From contig ML210199.1 in the NCBI GenBank assembly GCA_004369085.1, forward strand, positions 80,713 to 144,712: a DNA stretch of 64,000 bases, written 5' to 3'. A program made the position numbers and the translations under genes. Below the pieces are notes generated by a model, which had not been told where the DNA came from, did no database searches, and saw only the letters and a list, made by a program, of their open reading frames with translations. Origin of the DNA: Coprinopsis marcescibilis (Eukaryota; Basidiomycota; Agaricomycetes; Agaricales; Psathyrellaceae). Shown here piece by piece: positions 1 to 11,565 of this stretch; the stretch's first letter is position 1, and every line of letters starts with the position of its first letter.

Positions 1-1204
1 ACTTACACAAACATTTTTGAAATTTGCGAAAGACCACGCACACATGTCATGCATACGTTCCTGACCTGAACAGCCGTGAATAGCCATCTGAGATCTCAGG
101 AGGAATATGGAATTGGTAATGAAATTGCCCAAATGATGATTATGGATCGTGCCGCCACCAATGCCGGTCGTTATTGATTGGACTGGGAATCCACATTTGA
201 TATTATGCATCTTGCCCTCTCGTCCTAATTCCAGTGATAAGAGCAACTCATCCCGAATCAAGGTCTGCAGCTACAAGCTCTGGTGCTTCCAAAATGACAC
301 CTGCATTCACCGGCATGATGAGGACTTGCAGCAGTGGCAAGTGAGCATTGGGTCGGAGCTTGAATTTGACCCACTGGCAGTCTGGCAGTCCTTGTATGCA
401 TTGCAGGGGGTGGCCAGTCCTGGTCCCAGTGAGATACGACATCATACCCTCTACGTCTAGCAGAAACTTTTGTAAGGCTTGAAAATTTTTTGTATGAGTT
501 CATTGGGCATTAAAAAGTGTGTGTGGATTTCCGGGCGCGTCGAAAAGTGTGTGTGCGGTCTCCCATTTCACTTGAAATAGTGTGTGGGTTTTTGTTGTTT
601 TATATAGCATACACTTTCAATGACTTATGAGCAAATTTGACTAAGTTCAGTGAAAAGTGTATGGAAATCAAAATGTGTGTGTGTTTTTAATTTTTCGCCA
701 AAACGCCCGCCATAGCTCACGTCCACGGTCCAAGCCACAGCTACAGTAAACAATTGTACTCCGTCGTGCTCAGTTAAACTTATTAAAGTGCTGGTTGAGC
801 AGTTACAAACGCAAGACCTCACATGCAGCCAGAGTCGCCGTAGCAGGGTGAGAGACTTAGAGGAGCTCATGCCATGGTCGGTGAGAGCCCTGGCCTGTAA
901 TATTTTCAAACTCTGAATCCACAGGGACTTTGTGGCACAAAGCCAGCTTCTGACCTAATCACACGTGAGCCTGCTCACTTGCCCAATACTGGACAAACAG
1001 TCAGAAGAAGGTCTTGAAAGTGGGACGTGGGAATTTAGCGCCCGTGCCGACCGGCAGTCGACACACCCTGCTTTTGCATTGTCCTCCCCGGCTTGGCGTA
1101 ATCTCCATCACTTTCAGAATGATGGAACTCGTTGGTATAAATTCTGACGACACTGGCTGGTTCAATTCTATCCCTCCTGCCTTCTCATCTATCGTCAGTA
1201 CAAG
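1..1204. other. intergenic, no gene recognised
   Basis: Short ORFs exist on both strands at about 150-500, but none shows a motif or domain I recognise. The stretch includes the GT-rich motif cluster listed separately. A TATA-like tataaat lies about 70 bases before the ATG at 1205 and may serve the kinase gene. Confidence 0.4.
505..690. repeat. cluster of imperfect GT-rich motifs
   Basis: Four imperfect copies of a motif close to aaaagtgtgtgtg occur within about 180 bases, separated by T-rich or A-rich spacers. They are too irregular for a simple microsatellite. They could be the worn end of a mobile element or a protein-binding cluster. No function is supported. Confidence 0.45.
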
Positions 1205-3447
1205 ATGGACATGCCAGACTTATACCAACTCAACGTCCATAGCCTTAATGACTGCATCGATGATGCTCTTAATAATGGCGGCTCCGAGGAGTCGTATTGG
1301 GTTAGAGTCTTCGCCACTATGGCCAGCGACAGCAATATCAAGAAATATCTAAAGACAACAACTAAGCTCGACAGTACACTGACTGTGTTGGAGAACCCAG
1401 AGGCGGAACGCACGGAAATCAGGGACGCGACACTTACCCTACTTGAAGATGTCCTGAACTACTTCCTAAAACCGCCATCGGGCACAATTAGACAAAAACA
1501 ACCCTTCGTGTACGCAAGTGGCAGCAACGATGAAATCGTCATTACAGGAGACGGTCCTCAGCATTAGGGAAATAGTTCCATCGGAGAGAGTGCTAGCACC
1601 ATGCCGTGGCTACCCGAGTTGCTCACACTGGTTCATATCGAGCGCAAGGACACGGACCCCTCCGCCGAAAATACACTGCGAAGAATGGTTTCATACGTAG
1701 TGTACGTTCTTCCTTCTGTTCAGACTTTTCTCCTCACAACATTGCTGACTTGCTCTTCTATTAAATCTGCAGCTGGGCATTCTTCAACCAAGCGACAAGA
1801 AACTTTATTCGTATGATCTCCATCGAGCCCGCTGGCACTTTCCGACTGGTTCACTTTGACCCCAACGGTGTTTGGTGCACCGGGAAAATGCACAAGATCC
1901 GGGACGACCCAGGAATCCTCATCAAGGTCGTGCTTGGCCTTACATCCTCCGATCCAAAGGACGTCGGCTTTGACTCCAACATCACCTGGAAGAACATCAC
2001 CAACAGCCGAGGAGAGATACTCCGTCGAGTGGGAAACATGAAGGTCGCTCAGCAAGGTTATAGAAAGCGGCCAGTGGACTATCGAATCATCGGTCAGGCT
2101 CCTATCTTCAGGGAGCCCGGTGCTTGTGCTGTGGAGAGGGATACTACAGGGTGGATCGTCGTCAGCAGAAGCGGGCGGAAGCTCTTCGTCAAGGACTCGT
2201 GGCATTGTGCGAAATATCGATCGTCGCGTCCTCCAGAGGTTGAGTTTTTCGAAACTGCCGAAAGTAATATGGTCGCGGGAGTGGCGCAGATGGTGCAGGG
2301 CTCTGACAATGTTTACGAAACGATGGCATTTCGCAACTTTGACCATGAACATGTAATGAATTATAGAATTGAACGTAATTCATACGTCGACAATATGGCC
2401 AAGAGTAGGATCGTGACAGAGGTTTATGGATCCTCGATCAAGGAATTCAAGACCCCTCGACAGTTTCTCTATGCGTTTCACGACGCGGTTAATGGTATGT
2501 TGCTTCTGTGTGCATGTATATCGCTCTGTCTGACCACTTTATCGTAGGTCACAGAAGTCTGCTTCTCGATGGTGGCATTCTTCACTGCGACATCAGCGTT
2601 CAGAATATTCTCCTTGGCCAACCAAATGCCAAAGTAGACTGGCGCGGTGTCCTTATTGACCTCGATCTCGTATCGTACGTCAAAAACGGGGTGTATCCAC
2701 CTGCTCAAGCTAAACAGGTATGTCCCCTGAATTCTTGTAACCCTCCTACCTTTCGTTCTAAAGATGATTTTCTAGGGCACAAGATGGTTTCAATCCATCA
2801 CCGTGCTTGCCACTCACATAAAGAGCAGAGAATACTATATAGACGACGACGACAAATATGCGCACGACTATCTCGATGATCTGGAAGGCTTCTTCTACAT
2901 CCTCAGCTACTTCATCCCCCGGTACACTGGCACCAACACAGCTCTTCGTCAGAACGTCGAGCATCCCTTTCTCGACCTAGAGGAATGGGCCGACACCGAT
3001 CCAGTCATCTCGTGCAAAGCAAAAAAGCGCCTAGTGAATGCGAGTGACGTGGATTTTCAAGCCCTGCTCGACACAGTCTCGGATTACTGGGACGCTCCTT
3101 TTGTTGTGATGTACAAGAAGTGGCATGGGTTTATACGTGATATCGTGGCTTCGAAGCAAAAGATTCTTGACGGAAAGTCGGATTTCACCATGGTCCAGCT
3201 CCGCGGACAGGTCGAAGAGCACTACGAGACGGTACTTGGGTTCCTTTCGGAATGCATGGCCAGTCTCACCGCCAGCGCCAAGGGGACGCGCGTGGCATTG
3301 AGGGAGGCGCCCGCCGACGTCGATGTCGATGCACCCAGAGCCACTCGCTCCACCACTAGGAAGCGCAGCATGCAAGAAGTTGAAGACGCCGAACAGCAGC
3401 CGGTACAACAGCCCAGGCGCCGGTCGTCGAGAGCAAAGCTCAACTAG
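1205..3447 (+). CDS. FunK1-type protein kinase
   Basis: This is a fungal-specific FunK1 kinase, a family expanded in mushroom-forming fungi and thought to phosphorylate proteins; substrates are unknown. I read exons from 1205, including a segment at about 1601-1699, then about 1776-2494, 2548-2717 and 2776-3447. The 5' exon joins are uncertain. The third-last exon has the family's N-lobe signature (FNQATRNFIR and FDPNGVW). The next carries the catalytic loop LHCDISVQNILL, with Cys where most kinases have Arg, followed by VLIDLDL in place of DFG. The last exon starts GTRWFQSI, contains DDLEGFFYIL, and ends in a basic Ser/Arg tail, as usual for the family. No internal stop was seen in the kinase core. 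It faces the GTPase gene at 3769-5251 tail to tail. Confidence 0.85.
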
Positions 3448-3768
3448 TAATTTTCCCAGCGCTTCAGTTTTGAATTTCATTCTCAGTTAAGCTTGGTATA
3501 CGTATGAAGATATGCCTCCCCCACACATGTATTCCTCTTGGCTTGTATTCCAAAAATCCATTTAAATGAAAAGCGCACAATGTCAAGTTATCGATGATAT
3601 TGCGAAGGCATGTCTAATTATGTATAGTAAAAAAAAGTTGTGGAGCGACTCATAATCGTCATTAACCAAATGCAGCACTGACTGGCCAGCGAGCACGATA
3701 TGTCTTTCATTCGTAACAATTGGCATAGGTTCTAGACCACTAGCCTGTCGACCGGGGGTGTCCCACCG
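3448..3768. other. convergent 3' spacer
   Basis: An AT-rich spacer of about 320 bases lies between the FunK1 gene and the converging GTPase gene. It presumably holds both 3' untranslated regions. No other feature was seen. Confidence 0.4.
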
Positions 3769-5251
3769 TCACGGTATTGGGGTAGCTCGACCTTGGCGCA
3801 TTGTTTCTGAGGCAGATTCGTACAATGACTCCTGGTCTATGCTCTGGGGTTCATTGACATCCATCAGACATGGGTCTGTAGAGTCTGACGCCAGTGGTTG
3901 TGGTTGTGGTTTAGGACTTTCGTGAATCATTGCCATCCGACCAAGAATGGGGGAACGAAGGTGGTTGTGTTCCCCTGGTCCCTGGTGATCATTTGTTTCG
4001 GTTGGTACTGTTGATGTTGTCCGGGTGCCTCTAGATACTAGAGACAGCTTGCTTCTAATATTTGGGAAAAATCTCAGCTTAGTTGGAGATGTTTGAGCTC
4101 GCCGCTGTGGTAAAATTACGCGATCTGAAATGTCCTGGGGGATTCTACTCGGCAATGATTGTTGTCTGATTAATCACAGGCGGTTGTGTCAGCCACAGCC
4201 TTCGCCAAGGAGTACGATCAACTCACCTGCCGTCTGGTACGCGGCGGGGAGACTTGATCCAGCAAAAGATTCCACCAAGAAGTCTTTTGAATAGCTTCGG
4301 TTTCTGCCGTGCTCCCAATCTCTGTTCTATTTCCATCGCATGGAGGAATTCTTCGATCGTGAGATCCGACGTTTCTACGAGAGACTGTACAAGTCTGACG
4401 CAGAATTGGCTCGACGACTCCAAGCTCTCTTTGCCCGTTTCAACTCGCTCTGAGCCAGTTGGACGGGTACACCAGTGAGCTCGTCGAGGCTCGTCTTGGA
4501 GCAACGTGTCAAGCTCTGCCCCAAAAGTCTGGTCAAAGTGACACATTCGACGGTGATGGTACTCGTCCCTGAATGTATAGCAAACCCCAATGTCTGGGAT
4601 CAGCGATGCTGTGACAATTGGTACCATGCGGTGTGGCGAACGGATCTCACGTTCCAAGGTGTGGAAAAATGGGCTCGATGTTCCCAGTCCGCGGGTGCTT
4701 TGAAAATATATGACAGCGCATTTTCTCGTTCTGGAACCTCTGCAATATCTTGGTGAGTACGAGAGCAAGGTATCAATCAGCACATGCCTTACTGGGCTCC
4801 AAGGGTCCGCACAATCATATTTTTGATTTCTTCGTCGTCCAAGGAAGTGTCCGAGTTGTCGAATCCAGGGGTGTCGACTAAGTTCCAGTTGAGTCCCGAC
4901 GAGCTATGTCCTTCAGATAATGCCGGGTAGAACGTGACATTCTTTGTGACAGACTGTATCCCAGAGCTGCTACCAACGTCTGCATAGCGCTCCTCGGAAA
5001 CTCCAAGGTTGGAGAGACATTGATTAACAAACTGATGACATCGGTGGATAGTCGGTAGATGAATCACTTCACAGTACGATTGGCCTGGAACCTACAGTAC
5101 TTTTGCCTGATCCGGTTTCGCCCAACAGACTAGCTCATATTAGTTCTAGACACGAACGGTGTAGACTCCTGAATACTCACATGAGAAACTTCTGGCCGTT
5201 GGGTCTCAGCCTCAGATTGTCTGCATCTTCGAAAGCTTCACGGGACGACAT
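3769..5251 (-). CDS. P-loop GTPase-like protein
   Basis: A nucleotide-binding protein of the G-domain type common in Agaricomycetes. The start at 5251 opens MSSREAFEDADNLRLRP. Exon 1 runs to about 5181. A short exon at about 5095-5129 encodes the P-loop LLGETGSGKST, and the next begins near 5031 with FVNQCL, so the spliced core reads GSGKSTFVNQCL as expected for G1. The G3 motif DTPGFDNSD follows at about 4870. A long middle exon covers about 4755-4223. The final exon (4155-3769) is Ser/Pro-rich and probably disordered. I could not place a convincing G4 base-recognition motif, so nucleotide preference is open. It is divergent from the GTPase at 5437 across a 185-bp shared promoter. The role is unknown; bacterial and animal relatives include immunity-type GTPases, but nothing here proves that. 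Confidence 0.7.
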
Positions 5252-5436
5252 GGATGTCGAGGGGAAATGAATATGTACACGCGCAGACCATGAGGTGCAC
5301 TTATATATATTCCCCGCATCCCCGATATAGAAGCCGATTGATGAACAATGGAAGTCCTATATAACGATTAACGCCTTGTCCCAAACCACAACCACCAGCA
5401 CAGCACCACCAACAACCAACGACAGGACACTCAGAA
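5252..5436. promoter_or_regulatory. bidirectional promoter between two GTPase genes
   Basis: Only 185 bases separate the start codons of the divergent GTPase genes. A TATA-like cctatataacg lies about 75 bases before the rightward ATG, and a second AT-rich tract (ttatatatatt) lies nearer the leftward gene. The cctatataacg element and its surroundings recur at about 26090-26208 ahead of the second GTPase copy, so the rightward half of the promoter was duplicated with the gene. Confidence 0.6.
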
Positions 5437-7117
5437 ATGCCCCTTGTGCGAGGCATACAGCCAGATCAGATGCGATCGGGGGGCGGCAAAGGGAACGAGG
5501 ATGGTACTAACGGACTGTTCACACTTCGGTCCAATGCTGATGAAGCGATCCTAAAGAGTGAGGAGTATCGAAAACTCAATGGAGGAATGATCGGTAAGTA
5601 AAATGCATCACTTGACAGGAGAGACAGGCTTAATAGCAGGATGATATGTGCAATGTCCAGCGTTCGATGGAATAGAGGTTTCCGGCGACGATAAACAGCA
5701 AGGTGGTATACGAAAATTCTTTAAGCGCATCAAAGGTACCAAGCGTCCCGTAATTCCCCTCGAGTCGATAGAACATGGCTCAGAAGAATACCCCATAATC
5801 ATTGTGTAAGTAGACCCTTCAATTCGGTATCGAAGTCTGGATGTTCATTCAATTCCGCGAGTAGGGTGATGGGTCTGACTGGTGCTGGGAAGAGCAAGGT
5901 AACACCTTACATCGCAGAGCGTCTAAGCTTGGCATTGCATCGATGAACTGAAGTAGCATTTAGCTAGTCAACGATTACGCTGAGGAGACCCTGGCCGTAG
6001 TAGGAGACAAGCAAGCGTCGCAGACGAAGGAAACTAAAGGTTATGGCTTCTCGATAGGCGGAAAACACCTGATTCTGGTCGATACACCTGGTTCCAACGA
6101 CACCGTGGGGTCGGACAAAGACTGCTTGGAAGGCGTTGCGGGTTGGATGGCAGAGAGGTGCGCATTGTATCTTATTATATCCCTCCCTACGAAGTAAATC
6201 ATGATCAGGTACAAGAAGGGAACCCCAATCGCCGGCGTCATATACCTATACGACGCGTCCAGTAATCGCGTCAAGGGCTCAATGCGCAACGACTTCACGA
6301 TATTCCAGAAGTTATGCGGGCCCGATTACTTTCGTCGAGTGTTCATTGGGCTGTCACATTGCGATGCCGTCAGTGCGAAAACTCTGGAGGACAGGACGCA
6401 GGAGTTGAAGAGCTTATTGTGGAAAGATGTACTCGGCGGAGGCGGCTCGGTTTGGGCTCTTACTGCCGATCACGAATCGGAGGCGCGCAAGGTAGATGTA
6501 CGCGAGCTCGTTCATTTCGTTGCAGCTAGTCACCTTCTGGGCCTGGACAGTAGTCGAGTTACAGGACCACTGGCCATCCAGAGGGAGCTCGTTGACTTCC
6601 ACATGACCCTTGCCAAGACTGAAGCTGGCAAAGAATTGAGGCGAACCCTTGCGGAGTACTTGAAACATTTGGAGGAGCGGAAGACAGGTACATACGACAC
6701 TCGCGAGCTCGAACTGCAGATGAATCAGATCAGAAGGGATCTAGAGAAAATGACCTCTCTGAGCCACCAGCTGTTAAAGGCGTTGGCGTTAATCTGAGAA
6801 ATCGGTCAATGATCTCTTTTCTCAACCCGTAAGTCTTACTCTTACACTCGCTGCACAGGCTTGACGGACCTTTTACCTTAGACCCTTGGTCGTCTGACAG
6901 ATCATGCGAGGAATATGCCTTCAATATGTATATTATTTGATTGCGGTGACGGACATCAGCACGTCCGAACCACCAGTACTACACCAGCAGTGTAATAAAC
7001 GACGTCCAGCATCGCTAATACAAGCCCAACTCAGTCTCCGATCCCCATTTGGCTTTGTTCATCGCAGGCCCAAACCCGGTAACAATGACGCCAAGCTGGG
7101 CACGACTGAACCAACTA
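5290..7117 (+). repeat. segmental duplication, copy 1
   Basis: This stretch, from the promoter through the 3' flank of the GTPase gene, matches about 26085-27833 along its whole length with scattered substitutions and small indels. The match runs up to ccaacta, where a TA-flanked MITE now interrupts it. Related sequence resumes near 14270, on the far side of two insertions. Confidence 0.85.
5437..6797 (+). CDS. P-loop GTPase-like protein, copy 1
   Basis: A G-domain protein with five exons that splice cleanly: 5437-5593, 5661-5805, 5865-5898, 5964-6157 and 6209-6797. The P-loop is VMGLTGAGKSK, carried on the 34-nt third exon. The fourth exon has G3 as LVDTPGSND. The fifth has a strand and loop ending LSHCD, which may stand in for the G4 region, then GSVWALTAD and a helical tail with LEEYLKHLEERK-type heptads that could form a coiled coil. 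The lysine-rich FFKRIKG segment lies before the P-loop. About 370 residues, with no stop in the reading. Its nearest relative is the damaged copy at 26209-27504, with which it shares promoter, all five exon positions and 3' flank. Confidence 0.8.
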
Positions 7118-7885
7118 CAGTGTCGGACGCTCAAAACCGACCTCTTGGCACCCAAAATTTTGATTATGTATCTAGTCCCTGGGAGAAGATTCCTTTTCTC
7201 CGAAAACCATCGGAATCGTCTTGGATTAAGTAGAGCTTCCACCCGATCTCATTCTTTTTCTTCTAACTTGTGTTTGAATTTTTCGAGTTCTCAAAAAGTG
7301 AAATTCGGAGTCAATAGTTCCCAAAAAGGAAAATCTAATCACGATAAGATATGCAACATGAGAGAAGGGCAGAATTAAGATTGACTAGTCGGGGTTCAGG
7401 AGCATCGACATATCGTGCATTATTCCCTTTGAGATCTTTCGATGAGATCTATATTTTCAGCATATTCCGCCTGTTTGGCATTAGTGGCTTATTTCTTCTT
7501 CGCTGTCAAGCTCATCGGTGGCTGTTTCGTCCAACTCAGGAAGGTAAGAGGGGTCAGCTAAGCGCTCTTCGAGTGTGTCAGTCCAGCCACTATCAAAGCG
7601 GTTGGTTCCTGATGCCCTCTGAAGAGTTGCGGCGCGTGAACGTTTGCCTTTGAGTGGCATAGATAAAATTCGATTCTCTCGGGCTCGTAGCACCCCCACA
7701 GGTGAACTTATAACATCTCGATTTTTTCGGAAAAATGTGAAATTTGGTCACGTGACCGGACAAAAATCGGACATTGCATTTTTACGCTAATTTACATGGG
7801 TTTGCTTCCTAAAAAAAAAGTTGGGGCCCCACATCACACTCAAAGGATGCTTCCGGGACGGGTCGGGTTTAGGTGTCCGACACTG
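7118..7885. mobile_element. non-autonomous TA-flanked MITE (Tc1/mariner-like)
   Basis: The element is 768 bp. The left end begins CAGTGTCGGACGCTCAAAAC, and the reverse complement of the right end begins CAGTGTCGGACACCTAAACC, so inverted repeats of about 25 bp have their outer 11 bases identical. It is flanked by TA on both sides (7116-7117 and 7886-7887). The TA duplication and CAGT end suggest the Tc1/mariner group. There is no transposase ORF. The duplicated locus at 27.8 kb lacks this insertion, which supports the boundaries. Confidence 0.8.
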
Positions 7886-8636
7886 TACATACCGCCGGGC
7901 GCTGATAGGAAAACCAAGTCACCTATATTACTAAGCCGGCTTGATGCCGGCATCTCTCATCGCGATCCAAATCGACTTCGCGGGATCTCTGTGGACCATA
8001 TTCTTTCACCGTGCATCTCACGTCGCGCCTCCTTGCACATTTTGAAAGGCATTGTAGTGTAGAGGATAATGCACCTCTCCCTTCCTCAAATGGTCCCTCG
8101 TTCGAGGACGAGAGAAGGTGCTTTTTGTTGATATTTTATTCCCTCACCTCTACAGCCGCACTGTGCTGACTTATAATCACGAAAACTCCAAATGTCGAGT
8201 GATTATAGCATATACATGAGGCAACCTTGACGTTATTGTCACGTTGTCGTGGTCCCACTTCATCTTGACGGCATCATCAAATATGGTGTTAAGATGAAAA
8301 TGGCAACTGCATCATGGCACCATCCTCACTCACGACATCTTCATGACGGCGTGCCACCAACTTCACGATGTTGTCAATAGTATGGTTGACCAGACTATCA
8401 CGCTATGGTTTTCATCAAAACATCAATGCCGGCGGTGATCCGAGCCAAGGATCCCGTAACTTCTATATCTCCTAACTCATTTTAATAAATATATAGCATA
8501 ATTGAAAGACTTTGAGGGAGATTAGAAGAGGGTAGTCAAGATCAGAGTTGAAGGGCTGCAGAAGGCTGAAGAGCTACCAAGGAATGGACCAGAATACCTA
8601 CCGGTATCACAGTGGGATTGTAGGGATATTTAATTT
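7886..8636. other. intergenic, possible Pol III unit inside
   Basis: The first 30 bases after the MITE loosely resemble the empty-site sequence near 27835 (ccgggcgctgatagg against ccgggcactgatggg). The rest shows no gene apart from the Pol III-like unit listed separately. The region 8160-8460 has several short inverted pairs without a clear boundary. Confidence 0.35.
8049..8126 (+). ncRNA. tRNA-like Pol III unit, uncertain
   Basis: An A-box-like tagtgtagagg (8055-8065) fits the TRGYNNARNNG pattern, a B-box-like cgttcgaggac (8099-8109) follows about 45 bases later, and a run of five T (8122-8126) could terminate Pol III. The segment between can pair (gcacct with aggtgc) but does not fold as a complete tRNA: acceptor and anticodon arms are missing. 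It could be a decayed tRNA, a tRNA-derived SINE head or chance. Confidence 0.3.
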
Positions 8637-11565
8637 ATGGACAAGAAACCTCAATTACTATTAGTCCTAGGACCCACTGGCAGTCTTTGCATTGAATTTC
8701 ATCTGCCAACCAATGTGAGACCCTTGTGCCATATGAGGACTGTCACACGTACTATGTTCAAGCCCCTGGAAAATGGCTCTACCACCTTTGCCCCTCTTGC
8801 TACAATCACTAAAACAGCAAGAGGACAACAGTCCATGCTCAATGTGAGTATTTAACATTTAACTATTACTCAACACACCAACTAACAAGCACCTGGGTTT
8901 CAGCCATGCAAGCTTCTGTATTGACACTCAATCACCGCTCTCAAGGATTGCCTTACCAAACAGGTCAGATTCATTCCATTTTTAGCTTCTCTTACGCCTT
9001 AATTGACACAATTGCAGCAGCAGGCTCTCAAAAGTGTCAGATGACTGCTTGTGGTCAAGCTGTAAATGTGGACAACATATATGGCGGAAGCTTGGCTGCT
9101 CAACACCCAGGTATGAGCTATTTCTTTGGTGTCAGGGTTTTAACTTACTTTAAGACAGACCTTGGGTATCAGACCCCTCAAGTGCTTCAAATTTCTCAGC
9201 ACCAGCTCCCTTAAGCATTCCTTCAACATAACCAATACCAAAGAATTGCCTCGGGCCTCTCAATGGCCAGCCCACAGGTCACAGCCCCTGCTTATGGATA
9301 TAAGATGGAGCATAAGCCGTTCAAGAAGATTTTGCCTGTTGGGGTCCTAAAGGCCAAGGCATGGCTATGTCACCTGTAGTTTCACAAGACACTTTCCCTA
9401 TTATAGTGGTTCTTCAATACCTTCTTCCCAAGGCAAAAGGTTGACAATACTCAGGAGATGTGGCAGTATGTCGTTCTTGAGAAAGAGTAATTTTACATGC
9501 TGACACTTCCGTTTTTGTAGAATATCGCTCAGACAATCACTGGGAGGCCCAACTGCACCTCTAAGGATCTTCTCAAAGCCGCCAAAAACATTATGAAGAA
9601 GGCAATCAGCGAGAAGCCCTGCCTATCATCATTCATTTGGAACATTGATGGTGCTGAAGTCTGCAACCTGGCGACATGGGCAAACCTTGCATATGAACAA
9701 GACACCCATGGATACTACTATAAGAAGGTCATGGTTTCAACTGGTGGAAAGTCTAATCTTGCGAAGAAGAAACCCAGCTTCAAAACACCAAGCAAGCCAT
9801 TTGAGTTAGCTGTGGTTGTATCTTACGAGGAGTTCACCGAATGGGAAGAATTGGTAAGTTTCTCTCAAACATAACAGCATCATTTAGAGCTTAAACTGGT
9901 GGATTTAGCATCAACGTATTAACAATATCGCCAGCAGCTCCAAGATGGCTACCCAGTATTCACCTACTGAGCAGTTACAAGATCCGCCTATTGAATCGCT
10001 ACACAACCTTTCACTGGAGCAACCAAAGCCCAGATTGTGCAAGTGGTCTAAGTCAACACTTGGCCTCAGTTCCCCTGAAATAAAGAAACGGTCTCACAAG
10101 GTCAGCATTCCTGATCAAGCTTTATGGCCATGTAGCTGATACAGGGTAATAATTGTAGCACATTCCAAGCCCCCCAAGCAGCAACAATCCTTGGTCAGAC
10201 ATTGATGACTCAGACTCAGACTCCTTGGAATATATACCTCACATCGTTGGGACAACATCAAAAGAAGTCTTGTCAGCGCAGTCACTTATTCCTGTACAGG
10301 TAGGTGTTGACACTTCCCATATAACAAGGCCTAACCAACAATTTCAGAGTTTTCAGAGGGAAAGAGGAAAAGGATGCAACATTGGTGACCTGCTTTGCAG
10401 CCCAACCAAAACTAAATCCTTGGATAAGCCTTCATCACGTAGAAATGAAGCCAGTCTCTAGGTGACAGCAAAAGCCACAGTAACCTTGGGATCAAAGGTT
10501 CACAATAAGGAGTCAATTAGGCGGGCATTGCAGCTGGGTGGGTCTGGGAATATACCTGAGCGCCAGCTTTTAGAATGTGAGCCTTCCACCACCTGACGAG
10601 AATATCCTAATTTATATTCTATAGTTCAAGAAGTTCCTGAGAATGTCATGCTCTACCACATACAGGATAGAACATTCGATGAGCTGCTCTCTATGTCTGA
10701 GAAGGGCCAAGCATCTCTAATCTCAAGCTTGGTGGCAGAGAAAGGCAATCAGGGTCTAGAGATTGCCACCCTGAGTGTTGATCCTAGGCGCTATGAGCGA
10801 GGAGCATTCAAGACAACTCACATGGCGAAGCGACTTCTTATGCATGGGTCATCTCAGCCACCACCTGGACACATCTCAACTTGCGATATTGTTGCAAAAC
10901 AGCCATACTGGAGGGCACTTAATGGTTCTATCTGCTGCTACAATGCAGAAGTTGAGCTCAAAAACCTGGTGTGAAGGAAGGTAACATTCTTATGTGGGCA
11001 AGAGTGTTGCTATCGTGGGTGTATCACATGATGGATGAGGTACAAGCCAGAAAGAAGGATGAATCCCCTCCTTTCCAAGTCCCAATCCTTCGGTTTGTAC
11101 AGGCAGCCCTTGCGACCACCGTTTCGACTACAGCAGTACAGAACAAGGGAAGCTCTTGCCCAAACGTTGCACCTGCAGTTGGCCAAACATATTTGGTTGA
11201 GGAGAAGCTGAAAGGCTAGTTTATGAAGTACATACATAATATGGGAGGGCAACCCTCCGCTTCCATCCTTCCCAGCCACAAACCCTACCATGAAAATGCA
11301 CAATTTCTTGCATTCATGCAACATGCTCAGTGTGAGCTGACACAAGGCCTGGCATTTGTATCCAACTATCAAGGCAAGTATATATTCATATTTGCTTAAC
11401 CAATGCACTAACCTCTCATAGAAGACAAGAGCCTTTTAACTGATCCCCAAATTTTAACATCTCTGAAGTAAGTTACTCCCTGTATGGATTACAATTGTCC
11501 ATGTTCTAAATCTTGATGGTAGTGACATAGCCTCCAAAGCTGGTCTCTTCGGTGAAGGGTGACAA
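8637..11565 (+). pseudogene. decayed alpha-kinase gene
   Basis: Exon-like pieces resemble the alpha-kinase (MHCK/EF2K) proteins that are expanded in Agaricomycetes. An N-terminal Cys-containing part lies at about 8640-9110 and a low-complexity linker at 9950-10460. The kinase domain begins near 10770 (ERGAFKTTHMAKRL), has the ATP-site lysine context VAKQPYW, then NILMWARVLLSWVY and YLVEEKL, and reaches LLTDPQILTS near 11440. It is broken in several ways: a frameshift near 10972, an in-frame TAG at 11217-11219 before FMKYIHNMGG, and an end at GLFGEG followed by a stop. The Cys/His zinc-binding C-terminus of the family is absent. A functional kinase is therefore unlikely. Gene pieces this decayed may have arrived with the surrounding insertions. 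Confidence 0.7.

Noticed and set aside
149..503. Small ORFs on both strands near the window start
   Set aside because: Overlapping frames of similar length without motif, splice support or codon bias visible by eye.
7015..7699. ORFs over the end of the duplication and in the first MITE
   Set aside because: They cross the element boundary and do not match any known protein; MITEs are non-coding.
8049..8121. A functional tRNA gene
   Set aside because: The internal boxes are present but acceptor, anticodon and T arms do not pair as a cloverleaf.
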